Positions 1-6,185 are shown, counted from the first letter of the stretch. The stretch is 8,178 nt of DNA from Ignavibacteriales bacterium (GCA_020061995.1 JAGUXE010000025.1:1-8178), one strand, 5' to 3'. The notes: generated by a model from the letters alone, not told the origin. Translations and numbers: made by a program.

Positions 1-313
1 CTGCCATTGCTGTTGTATAAATATCGGAATTAGAAGGCTTATTAATTGCTGATGCAAGAAGTTTTTCCTTAAACTCCGGTTCATTCATTTTCCGATGATT
101 CATTCCAAGAGCATTTGATGCAAAGAAAGTGAAAAAATCTAAATAAGTATTTCCGGTTTTCGCATCAACTAAATTTGCTCCTTGACTTTTTTCTAAATCA
201 AGGACCAAATCGAATCCGTCAGCTAATATATAGTTTGATAAAGTCTCATGTACTTGAGCCGGAGAAATATGTTTATTAAGAATTTCAATATCAGCAATTT
301 CAGTTGTATTCAT
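1..313 (-). CDS. lat: L-lysine 6-transaminase (lysine epsilon-aminotransferase), N-terminal part, cut by window edge
   Basis: This is a PLP-dependent class III aminotransferase. The family moves the epsilon-amino group of L-lysine to 2-oxoglutarate, giving glutamate and alpha-aminoadipate semialdehyde (which cyclises to piperideine-6-carboxylate), in the cytoplasm. The 104 complete codons visible align well, from memory, with the N-terminus of the Mycobacterium tuberculosis Lat family: SPAQVHETL (17-25), ADGFDLVLDLEKS (31-43), LVDAKTGNTYLDFFTF (48-63), ASNALGMNH (65-73) and especially NKPSNSD (91-97), a family-specific string. The PLP lysine and the rest of the enzyme (normally about 440-450 aa) lie outside the window. 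The ATG at 313-311 is preceded by TTGAGGATGTA, where GAGG acts as the ribosome binding site. It follows the punA operon in the same direction after 215 bases, so it is probably a separate transcript. No promoter could be recognised. The family call is strong; substrate is inferred from family membership. Confidence 0.9.
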   Translation of the reverse strand, partial: MNTTEIADIEILNKHISPAQVHETLSNYILADGFDLVLDLEKSQGANLVDAKTGNTYLDFFTFFASNALGMNHRKMNEPEFKEKLLASAINKPSNSDIYTTAMA

Positions 314-368
314 TACATCCTCAATGAATTAGATTTGTTTAAAAGATTTAATTTAAAGAAAAGAAAAA

Positions 369-420
369 GGGGAGGAGGTTAAAATACGTTTTCGAAACGC
401 GAGACAAAGTAGCTGCGCAT
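369..420 (-). other. G+C-richer leader patch with a 13-codon frame and C-rich tail (function unknown)
   Basis: This short patch lies in the 215-base gap upstream of the lysine aminotransferase and stands out by its base content: about half G+C over 387-420, against roughly 30% around it. On the minus strand an ATG at 420-418 opens a 13-codon frame reading MRSYFVSRFENVF and closing with TAA at 381-379. The stop is followed directly by CCTCCTCCCC (378-369). The pyrimidine run contains TCCTC, which could pair with the GAGGA of the aminotransferase ribosome binding site about 50 bases downstream. The patch also holds a perfect inverted repeat CGTTT-TCG-AAACG (387-399). No ribosome binding site precedes the tiny frame, and it has no lysine codons, so classical lysine attenuation is unlikely. 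It could be a leader element, a dispersed repeat remnant or chance. Confidence 0.2.
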
Positions 421-496
421 TGGTTTTACTTGAATAAATTTGATATCGGATGAAAAATACATTCTTGTCTACAAAATTTTCTACTAAAATAATAAG

Positions 497-532
497 TTAG
501 CCAAATGTTTCCAAACTAATATTTTGGGCTAA
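497..532 (-). terminator. Possible stem-loop terminator after punA
   Basis: On the minus-strand transcript, TTAGCC-C-AAA (532-523) can pair with TTTGGCTAA (505-497), giving nine base pairs with a single bulged C. A loop of about 17 bases contains a smaller GTTT-GG-AAAC hairpin. The 3' arm is followed by CTTATTATTTT, U-rich but not a clean U-run. The 5' arm overlaps the punA stop codon (531-529). The position at the end of a same-strand operon fits a terminator; the weak tail keeps confidence moderate. Confidence 0.4.
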
Positions 533-1350
533 ATTAGGGCTATAGTTCTTTTAATGAATCTCTCAAACATAGTTTCAACCCTATTAGCTGTTTCAGTTAC
601 ATCAGAATGAGCTAGTTTTACTTTTGAAATACCGGCTGCAAAATTGGTTATACATGAAATACCGACTGTCTCTATTCCAAGTGCAGAGGCATACAATATT
701 TCGTGAGCAGTCGACATTCCAACTGCATCTGCTCCCAATCTTCGCATCATTTCAACCTCTGCAGGAGTTTCGTAACTCGGTCCTTTTGAAATCCAATAAA
801 GTCCTTCTTTTAGCCGGAATTTCTCTTCATAAGATGCTTTGATAATTGCATTTAAAATTTTATTCGAGGGATAACTTGTTATTCTCGCTTTTTCAGAAAT
901 ACTAAGTGGTTCAATTATTTGTGCAATTTCTTTCTTAATCATCGAAGCATTGAACGATTTAATCAGCATCAAATCACCAGGAATAAATTGTTCATTAATT
1001 CCACCTGCCGCATTGGTAACAATTAGATTTTCACAACCGAGTGACTTAATAATTTGAACTTGCAGTAAACATTGAGAAAGTGAGTACCCTTCATAAAAAT
1101 GGATTCTACCCTGAAACAGAATTAATTTTTTCCCTTCATATTCGGCAAAATGAATCATTCCCGCATGTCCTTCAACACTGCTAGTGGGGTAATTTACAAT
1201 ATCAGATGTCTTAATGGAAGTAATTGTGGTTACTGATTTTGCAAAATTTCCTAAACCACTTCCGAGTATTATTGCGATGTCAGGTTTAAATGGAGCTTTA
1301 CTTTTTATATCCTGAATTGTTGCTTCGAATAAATGTTCTATTTTTCTCAT
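529..1350 (-). CDS. punA: Purine nucleoside phosphorylase, trimeric (PNP/MTAP) family
   Basis: This cytoplasmic enzyme phosphorolyses purine (deoxy)nucleosides to the free base and (deoxy)ribose-1-phosphate. The 273 residues match the usual length of trimeric PNPs. Visible signatures are the phosphate loop ILGSGLG (28-34), VEGHAG (59-64), GRIHFYEGY (81-89), TNAAGG (112-117), GPSYETPAE (190-198), VGMSTAHE (210-217), ITN (234-236) and AHSDV (247-251). Residues equivalent to the human Ser33, Arg84, His86, Glu201, Met219, Asn243 and His257 appear to be S31, R82, H84, E194, M212, N236 and H248. Asn at the 'TN' position favours 6-oxopurine nucleosides over methylthioadenosine. One oddity is that the segment after GDLMLI (125-130) lacks the usual DHINL...NPL...GPN motif and reads KSFNASMIKKEIAQIIEP. 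It is the last gene of the salvage operon, 8 bases after nupC, with no strong ribosome binding site, so translation is probably coupled. Confidence 0.92.
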   Translation of the reverse strand: MRKIEHLFEATIQDIKSKAPFKPDIAIILGSGLGNFAKSVTTITSIKTSDIVNYPTSSVEGHAGMIHFAEYEGKKLILFQGRIHFYEGYSLSQCLLQVQIIKSLGCENLIVTNAAGGINEQFIPGDLMLIKSFNASMIKKEIAQIIEPLSISEKARITSYPSNKILNAIIKASYEEKFRLKEGLYWISKGPSYETPAEVEMMRRLGADAVGMSTAHEILYASALGIETVGISCITNFAAGISKVKLAHSDVTETANRVETMFERFIKRTIALI

Positions 1351-1358
1351 AATTAATC

Positions 1359-2711
1359 TTAAAATAAAATTCCTGCTAAAGTTGCTGTCATAAGTGTTGC
1401 AAGTGAACCACCTAATAATGCTTTTAAACCCAATTTTGATAAGTCAGATTTACGTTCAGGTGCAAGAGGACCTATTCCACCAATTTGAATTGCTATTGAA
1501 CTAAAGTTTGCAAATCCACATAATGCATATGTTGCCATAAGTATAGCTCGATCGTCCGTAAATATTTTTGCTTCAATCATCTTACCCAGTTCCAGATATG
1601 CAACAAATTCATTAAGGACAATTTTTGTACCGAATAGACTCCCAAAGTTTAATGCTTCGCTCCAAGGAACACCTATTGCAAAAGCAAGCCATTGAAGTAT
1701 CCATCCAATAATCAGTTGAAAATTTAATGGTTTGCCAAACGTACTAATCAAATAACTATTAATGCCAATCAAATCCCCAAAACCAGTTAACAAATAATTT
1801 ACTAATGCGATTATTGCTATAAATGCAATTAACATAGCTCCCACGTTTAGTGAAAGAGTTAGTCCATCTGAAGCACCATTCGCGGCAGCCTCAACTATGT
1901 TAGTTGCGTTCTTTTCAACGTTTATCTTAACACTTCCTTTAGTTTCAGGTTCTTCGGTTTCGGGAAATAGTATTTTAGAAATCAGTAATGCTGCAGGCGC
2001 AGCCATAACGCTTGCTCCAAGCAAGTGTGTTGCAAAAATCAATTGAGCTTGTTCAAGCGGGATGCTATGAGTTGCAGCAAACGAAGTTCCTAATATTTGT
2101 ATGTAAGCTGCCATCACTCCGCCGGCTATTGTAGCCATTCCGCCGACCATTATAGTTGTTAGCTCACTTTTTGTCATTCCCTTAATAAAGGGTTTTATCA
2201 TTAGCGGAGCTTCAGTTTGTCCGACAAATATATTTGCTGTACAGGAAAGAGATTCAGCACCGCTTGTCCCCATAACTTTAGCCATTACCCAAGCCATTGC
2301 TTGAACAATTTTTTGCATGATTCCTAAGTAATAGAGTATAGACATTAAACTTGCAAAAAATATTATGGTGGGTAATACTTGAAATGCGAAAAACATTCCG
2401 AGACTTTCAGGGCTTCCCGGACCGGCTGCAAGATTACCAAAAACAAATTTTGCACCTTCAGTGGTAAAATTCAGAATGAGGACAAAGAAGCCGCTTACGA
2501 ATCGGAAAAATTCTTTGGGCCAAGCCAAAGGGGAGAAGAATTTTCCTAAATCTTCCCCCTTAATAATCAAAATGGCGAAAACAATTTGTAGTAATAATCC
2601 TCCACCAACTAACTTCCAATCAATTCTTTTTTTGTTGTTTGAAAATAGATATGCAATTCCTAATAAAACTGCTAATCCGATAATTCCTCTAATTACATTG
2701 ATAAAGTCCAT
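1359..2711 (-). CDS. nupC: Concentrative nucleoside transporter, NupC/CNT family
   Basis: This inner-membrane symporter imports nucleosides using a sodium or proton gradient. With the start chosen here it is 450 aa, a normal CNT length, and very hydrophobic throughout. It begins with a membrane segment (about 7-23), followed by a second at about 36-50. The family hallmark GQTEAP sits at 164-169 in the first re-entrant hairpin. NEFVAY (367-372) carries the conserved Glu (E368), and CGFANFSSIAI (398-408) carries the Asn/Ser pair (N402, S405) that binds ribose in the Vibrio cholerae homologue. An ATG 69 bases further upstream in frame would add 23 residues overlapping tdk, but AGGAG four bases before the ATG at 2711 and the hydrophobic start right after it decide for this one. 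It lies 7 bases after tdk and 8 before punA, inside the salvage operon. Ion and substrate preference cannot be read from the sequence. Confidence 0.94.
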   Translation of the reverse strand: MDFINVIRGIIGLAVLLGIAYLFSNNKKRIDWKLVGGGLLLQIVFAILIIKGEDLGKFFSPLAWPKEFFRFVSGFFVLILNFTTEGAKFVFGNLAAGPGSPESLGMFFAFQVLPTIIFFASLMSILYYLGIMQKIVQAMAWVMAKVMGTSGAESLSCTANIFVGQTEAPLMIKPFIKGMTKSELTTIMVGGMATIAGGVMAAYIQILGTSFAATHSIPLEQAQLIFATHLLGASVMAAPAALLISKILFPETEEPETKGSVKINVEKNATNIVEAAANGASDGLTLSLNVGAMLIAFIAIIALVNYLLTGFGDLIGINSYLISTFGKPLNFQLIIGWILQWLAFAIGVPWSEALNFGSLFGTKIVLNEFVAYLELGKMIEAKIFTDDRAILMATYALCGFANFSSIAIQIGGIGPLAPERKSDLSKLGLKALLGGSLATLMTATLAGILF

Positions 2712-2715
2712 TATA

Positions 2716-2720
2716 CTCCT
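2716..2720 (-). promoter_or_regulatory. Ribosome binding site that fixes the nupC start, overlapping the tdk stop
   Basis: The minus strand reads TAGGAGTATAATG: the tdk stop TAG (2721-2719) overlaps AGGAG, and the nupC ATG follows four bases later. The arrangement suggests translational coupling between thymidine kinase and the transporter and argues against the upstream ATG lying inside tdk. Confidence 0.75.
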
Positions 2721-3297
2721 ATTCTTCAGAAGGTATGAAATGACATTTTCTGCATCTGGCTTCATATAAGTCTGCTGCACCTACTATGACTCTCTCTTTT
2801 GACGCAATTTTTCTTTGTGTCTTATCTGCCGGATTTCCGCACTCAACGCATATAGCTAAAGTTTTTGTTATGTATTCTGCAATTGCAAGTAATTGTGGTA
2901 CAGGTTCGAACGGAAGACCCTTATAATCTTGATCTAAACCGGCGACAATTACACGTTTGCCCTGATTAGCTAACTGATTACATACATCGATAATTTCGTT
3001 TGAAAAAAATTGAACTTCATCAATACCAACAACTTTTGCATCTTTTGATAAATCCATAATTTCAGTGTGGGAGGCTACCAATATTGAGGGGAGTGATTGC
3101 TCGCTGTGCGAAACAATTTCAGTCTCAGAATAACGATTATCAATTTTAGGTTTGAAGACTATAACATTTTGTTTTGCAATTTTTGCTCTTCTAAGACGTC
3201 TGATTAATTCTTCAGTTTTTCCGCTGAACATACATCCTGCGATAACTTCTATCCAGCCGGTATCAGTTGGAATTGAGTGTGGAAAAATTTCTGTCAT
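2719..3297 (-). CDS. tdk: Thymidine kinase (type II, zinc-binding)
   Basis: This cytoplasmic enzyme phosphorylates thymidine and deoxyuridine with ATP to feed dTTP synthesis. At 192 aa it has the standard length for the TK1-like family. Visible elements are the P-loop GCMFSGKT (21-28), the Walker B-like VGIDEVQFF (90-98) with E94 as the likely catalytic base, [14 protein letters not shown] (119-132), and a zinc site built from CVEC (150-153) and CRKC (182-185), with [10 protein letters not shown] (172-181) as the lasso-loop segment that contacts the thymidine base in this family. The ATG is preceded by AAGGA with a five-base spacer. It begins 19 bases after cdd and its stop codon overlaps the nupC ribosome binding site. 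With Cdd upstream, deoxycytidine could pass via deoxyuridine to dUMP. All key residues seem present. Confidence 0.96.
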   Translation of the reverse strand: MTEIFPHSIPTDTGWIEVIAGCMFSGKTEELIRRLRRAKIAKQNVIVFKPKIDNRYSETEIVSHSEQSLPSILVASHTEIMDLSKDAKVVGIDEVQFFSNEIIDVCNQLANQGKRVIVAGLDQDYKGLPFEPVPQLLAIAEYITKTLAICVECGNPADKTQRKIASKERVIVGAADLYEARCRKCHFIPSEE

Positions 3298-3316
3298 AAA
3301 AATCCTTAAGTTGAAA

Positions 3317-3715
3317 CTAAATCAAATCTTTATCGCTAAAGGCTAACGGAAGGAGTTCCGAAATTTTCATTATTTTTAAATTATCTGAATGGTCAATCAT
3401 AACAACATCAATATCACCGCATAAATCAGAAATCACTTGTCTGCAAGCTCCGCAAGGCGGGCAAAATCCCGGTGCATCTGATGCAATTGCAATGGCAATG
3501 GCTGTAAATTTATTAGATCCTTCCGAAAGAGCTTTAAAGATAGCAGTTCTTTCAGCACACATTGTTAAACTGTAAGAGCTGCTTTCAATATTGCAGCCAA
3601 GAAATATTTCATTATTCTCTGTAAGTAGTGCCGAACCTACATGAAAATTTGAATAGGTTGGAAGTGCTCTCGCCTTTGCTTCAACTGCTTTTTGCGCAAG
3701 TTTTACATAATCCAT
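3317..3715 (-). CDS. cdd: Cytidine deaminase
   Basis: This zinc hydrolase deaminates cytidine and deoxycytidine to uridine and deoxyuridine in the cytoplasm. The 132 residues fit the short homotetrameric class (B. subtilis or human type) rather than the longer E. coli type. The zinc and catalytic motif C53-A-E55 ([10 protein letters not shown]) pairs with PCGACRQV (87-94), whose C88 and C91 complete the three-cysteine zinc site. GCNIES (40-45) supplies the ribose-binding Asn42 and Glu44, and [10 protein letters not shown] (21-30) is the usual N-terminal family motif. The ATG is preceded by GAGAGAATT, a weak ribosome binding site, after a run of nine A (minus strand). It is the first enzyme gene of the salvage operon and is separated by 60 bases from the glycosyltransferase upstream and 19 from tdk downstream. 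Confidence 0.96.
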   Translation of the reverse strand: MDYVKLAQKAVEAKARALPTYSNFHVGSALLTENNEIFLGCNIESSSYSLTMCAERTAIFKALSEGSNKFTAIAIAIASDAPGFCPPCGACRQVISDLCGDIDVVMIDHSDNLKIMKISELLPLAFSDKDLI

Positions 3716-3763
3716 AATTCTCTCTTTTTTTTTAATCTAAAATAGAGTTTTCGCCTAACATTT

Positions 3764-3771
3764 CAAACTTA
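3764..3771 (-). promoter_or_regulatory. Possible -7 promoter element for the cdd-tdk-nupC-punA operon
   Basis: The 60-base gap between the glycosyltransferase stop and cdd contains TAAGTTTG on the minus strand, a match to the Bacteroidota -7 consensus TAnnTTTG, about 50 bases before the cdd start. No TTG-type -33 element was seen at the expected distance, so this is only suggestive. If real, it would let the salvage genes be transcribed separately from the glycosyltransferase. Confidence 0.25.
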
Positions 3772-3775
3772 ACGG

Positions 3776-4861
3776 TTATTTCCATTTCGGTTTTAGTAAG
3801 AGTGAATTTATAAAATGTATAATCGTCAGATAAGAATATATTAACTCTCCCATAAAAAATTCCATATACGAAAATTTGTAACCAAATTTGATCTCGAAAA
3901 GAATCTTATTTATTAATGCAAAAATAATTTTCGTTACGAAGAATATTATGAAAACGGGATTAACGAAACTCAACCAAAGAGAAATATCTGCGAAAATATT
4001 AAGGAGGTGCCAAATTGATAAAATTATTTTATGTGTTAAGAGATAAACATGCGAACTCTGTGTATGCCTCGAGCGCTGAAAGAAATATTCCTTAAAAGTT
4101 CTTTTCGTTTCAGAAAAAACCAATGAATTATTTTCCACAACACAAGAAACAGTCAAATTATTTTTAACTGCTTCTCTTAATAAAAGATCATCATCACCAC
4201 TTAATGTATCGGTTGTATTTTTATAACCATTTAGTTGGTAGAATTTACTCTTCGAGAAACCGAAACTTCTTGCAGCAGCAGTGTATGGAAAACCGAGTTT
4301 AATCAAATAAAAACTAAGTAAATTATTTTTTAGGTTTTCAAATCGTGAGAGGAAATTGACTATTCCATTATTCTTTATAAAAGGGGCAATACCAATTAAA
4401 AAATCATATCTGGAGCTAAACTTTTTGGAAAATGCACTAATCCAATCCTCCTGAGGTTTACAATCGGCATCCGTAATTAAAATGAAATCAAATTTCGCCT
4501 TTGAAATACCATACTGTAATGCAGCTCTTTTCCCTAATATGTTTTTTTCTTCATTCCGATAAGCATAAAAATTATTTAATCCGGAAATCTCATTTGTTGC
4601 CAAAAAAAAAGTTGAGTCAGTAGAATTATCATCGACAATAATTACTTCAAATAAATCTTTTGGGTATCTTTGTTTATCAAGATATTTAATTACTGTTTTT
4701 ATATTTTGTTCTTCATCTCTTGCGGCAATAATGACAGAGATACCATTGTCTAAGGTATTCTCAATATCGGATTTATCCGTTAAAACTTTTTTTAGCAGAA
4801 AAAGTTGTGAGAGGTAAACCAGTAGTTGAAATAAAAATATCGTTATAAGAAATTCAATCAT
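3776..4861 (-). CDS. Membrane-anchored family 2 (GT-A fold) glycosyltransferase
   Basis: This is probably an inner-membrane processive-type or lipid/polysaccharide glycosyltransferase with a cytoplasmic GT-A domain that transfers a sugar from a nucleotide-sugar donor. The order is: an N-terminal membrane helix (about 2-23), a GT2 domain (about 40-270), then hydrophobic stretches at about 278-298, 302-320 and 335-356. Catalytic features are SVIIAARDEE (42-51), VDDNSTD (76-82), the metal-binding TDADC (130-134), SGDDDLLLRE (221-230) as the acid/base region, and QRSRH (262-266), which sits where processive synthases carry Q/RxxRW. Total length is 361 aa. The acceptor and sugar cannot be told from the sequence. 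A run of nine T (minus strand) encodes T84-L87. There is no obvious ribosome binding site before the ATG. It is divergent from the secreted-protein genes and 60 bases upstream of cdd, with no evident functional link to nucleoside salvage. Confidence 0.85.
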   Translation of the reverse strand: MIEFLITIFLFQLLVYLSQLFLLKKVLTDKSDIENTLDNGISVIIAARDEEQNIKTVIKYLDKQRYPKDLFEVIIVDDNSTDSTFFLATNEISGLNNFYAYRNEEKNILGKRAALQYGISKAKFDFILITDADCKPQEDWISAFSKKFSSRYDFLIGIAPFIKNNGIVNFLSRFENLKNNLLSFYLIKLGFPYTAAARSFGFSKSKFYQLNGYKNTTDTLSGDDDLLLREAVKNNLTVSCVVENNSLVFSETKRTFKEYFFQRSRHTQSSHVYLLTHKIILSIWHLLNIFADISLWLSFVNPVFIIFFVTKIIFALINKILFEIKFGYKFSYMEFFMGELIYSYLTIIHFINSLLLKPKWK

Positions 4862-4886
4862 CAGAAAAAATTGTAATTATTTTAAT

Positions 4887-4894
4887 CAAAGTTA
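4887..4894 (-). promoter_or_regulatory. Possible -7 promoter element for the glycosyltransferase gene
   Basis: The minus strand reads TAACTTTG, a match to TAnnTTTG, 26 bases before the glycosyltransferase ATG. It overlaps the left arm of the palindrome described separately. No matching -33 TTG was found upstream, so the assignment rests on one element and its position in a 48-base divergent gap. Confidence 0.3.
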
Positions 4895-4906
4895 AAAGAT
4901 TTAACT
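4890..4906. repeat. Perfect palindrome in the divergent intergenic region (possible operator)
   Basis: AGTTAAA-AGA-TTTAACT forms two seven-base arms around a three-base spacer, which would suit a dimeric DNA-binding protein. It lies in the 48 bases between two divergent genes, four bases before the TTG start on the plus strand, and overlaps the candidate -7 element of the minus-strand gene. AT-rich DNA produces such palindromes by chance fairly often, so the operator role is inference only. Confidence 0.3.
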
Positions 4907-4909
4907 CAT

Positions 4910-6175
4910 TTGTTTAGAATTATTTTTATAATATCTCTCTTTTGTGCAAATATTCAATCGCAAGAATGGATTGACAAAAGATACGAAAACGGAAATAATC
5001 TTTTCGGTCTGGCTTTTCTAGATTCATTAAAAGGATTTGCTGTGGGAGATTCCGGGCTTATTTTACAAACCTCGGATGCAGGTGTCAATTGGTTTCCGAA
5101 TAATGATTTTTCTTTTCAAGGATCACTGATCAATCTTCAAAAAGTTGATTCAGCAACATTATACGCATTAGGCAGGTCTTATTCAGGTGCCAGTTATTTT
5201 ATTATTTCAAATGATTCTGGCCAAAATTGGGAAATCAAACAATTTACATTTATAAATACTTATTTAACGGATATTCATTTTCTAAACAGTGACACAGGAT
5301 GGGTTTGTGGACTATACGGAAAAATATTTAGAACCACTGATCGTATGGAATCTTGGGAAGATATTTCCGACAATGATTATACCTTCCCTTTACGAAGAGT
5401 TTATTTTTCTGATCTTAATAACGGGTGGGTCCTCGGCGGAAAAATTGATATGATTGGCTTTATTCGCCGTACTTATGATGGCGGAAATACATGGAGGAAT
5501 TTAATTGTTACAGTAGAACCTTTATATGATATTTTTTGGATGAATGAAGACACCGTCTATGTTGCCGGGGGTGACCCGGAATTTGGGGGATGGGTTTATA
5601 TCTCATCTGATAAAGGGGAGAATTGGTTACTGCAAAATGTTCCTTCTGGTACGATTACTCTCGGAAGAATAAATTTTACAAACCCGAAATTAGGTTGGGC
5701 TTCCGGATCCGGTTCAATTATTAAAACGACAGATAATGGAGCAAATTGGGTGACTGCCCTTGAAGCAAATGAAAATATACTTTCTATATATTCACAAAAT
5801 GGTAAAGATTATTGGTTTGCAGGGACTAACGGATTTCTATTCTTTTACAAAGATACCAGTGATAATGATTCAATTCCGAACTCTATAAATTATTCCCTTA
5901 GTGAAAATAGTTCCTCCGAAATGGAGATACATGCATACCCAAATCCATTCAATAATAGTCTTAATTTAAGTTTTTATTTGGCAAAAAAAAATTTTGTAAG
6001 AATTGAACTTTATGATATTTTAGGCTCAAAGGTTCAGACAATATTCGAAAAAGAAATGTTTGAAGGTAATAACATCATCCCTATTACACTTTCCCATTAC
6101 TCTTCAGGTGTTTATTTTATTGTATTAACCACGCCGGAAGCTATTTCGACAAAAAAAATATTTTTACTTAAATAA
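4910..6175 (+). CDS. Secreted beta-propeller protein (Ycf48/BNR-type repeats) with T9SS type A sorting domain
   Basis: The specific function is not recognised. A signal peptide (about 1-18: short FR start, hydrophobic IIFIISLFC, likely cleavage near SQ-EW) leads into repeated propeller blades. Asp-box-like turns recur every 41-46 residues: TSDAGVNW (54-61), SNDSGQNW (100-107), TTDRMESW (142-149, degenerate), TYDGGNTW (188-195), SSDKGENW (232-239) and TTDNGANW (273-280). Most blades also carry a G[FW].VG...G.I..T strand pattern, as in Ycf48-like proteins, and YWFAGTNGFLFFYKD (301-315) may be a last blade. The C-terminal 80 or so residues are a T9SS sorting domain beginning at AYPNPFNNS (342-350), with ELYDILGSKV and a final KKIFLLK, implying export and surface attachment or release. 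The start is TTG: an in-frame stop lies at 4883-4885, no ATG lies between, and the signal peptide begins right at the TTG. Ten bases separate it from the next gene. Confidence 0.85.
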   Translation: MFRIIFIISLFCANIQSQEWIDKRYENGNNLFGLAFLDSLKGFAVGDSGLILQTSDAGVNWFPNNDFSFQGSLINLQKVDSATLYALGRSYSGASYFIISNDSGQNWEIKQFTFINTYLTDIHFLNSDTGWVCGLYGKIFRTTDRMESWEDISDNDYTFPLRRVYFSDLNNGWVLGGKIDMIGFIRRTYDGGNTWRNLIVTVEPLYDIFWMNEDTVYVAGGDPEFGGWVYISSDKGENWLLQNVPSGTITLGRINFTNPKLGWASGSGSIIKTTDNGANWVTALEANENILSIYSQNGKDYWFAGTNGFLFFYKDTSDNDSIPNSINYSLSENSSSEMEIHAYPNPFNNSLNLSFYLAKKNFVRIELYDILGSKVQTIFEKEMFEGNNIIPITLSHYSSGVYFIVLTTPEAISTKKIFLLK

Positions 6176-6176
6176 T

Positions 6177-6180
6177 GGAG
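6177..6180 (+). promoter_or_regulatory. Ribosome binding site for the second secreted propeller gene
   Basis: GGAG lies five bases before the ATG at 6186, within the ten-base gap after the previous stop codon. The clear site and short gap support co-transcription of the two secreted proteins, in contrast with the first gene, which has a TTG start and no visible ribosome binding site. Confidence 0.65.
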
Positions 6181-6185
6181 TTATA

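Noticed and set aside
313..318. ATGTAATG start-stop element before the lysine aminotransferase start (minus strand)
   Set aside because: The ATG-TAA directly abuts the GAGG with no spacer, so it cannot be an efficient start; probably chance.
366..379. Strong Shine-Dalgarno-like purine run (AGGGGAGGAGGT) on the plus strand
   Set aside because: No ATG, GTG or TTG follows at usable distance and no plausible plus-strand gene lies downstream; more likely the complement of the C-rich tail described on the minus strand.
435..442. TAAATTTG matching TAnnTTTG on the plus strand
   Set aside because: No plus-strand gene lies downstream before 4910 and no -33 element is spaced correctly.
624..842. Plus-strand 72-codon frame opposite punA
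   Set aside because: Antisense shadow of a well-supported PNP gene; composition and lack of any motif or ribosome binding site argue against coding.
2461..2769. Plus-strand 102-codon frame opposite nupC and the end of tdk
   Set aside because: Antisense to two clear genes, low-complexity, no recognisable domain.
3152..3346. Plus-strand 64-codon frame opposite tdk and cdd
   Set aside because: Antisense shadow crossing the tdk-cdd boundary; no support.
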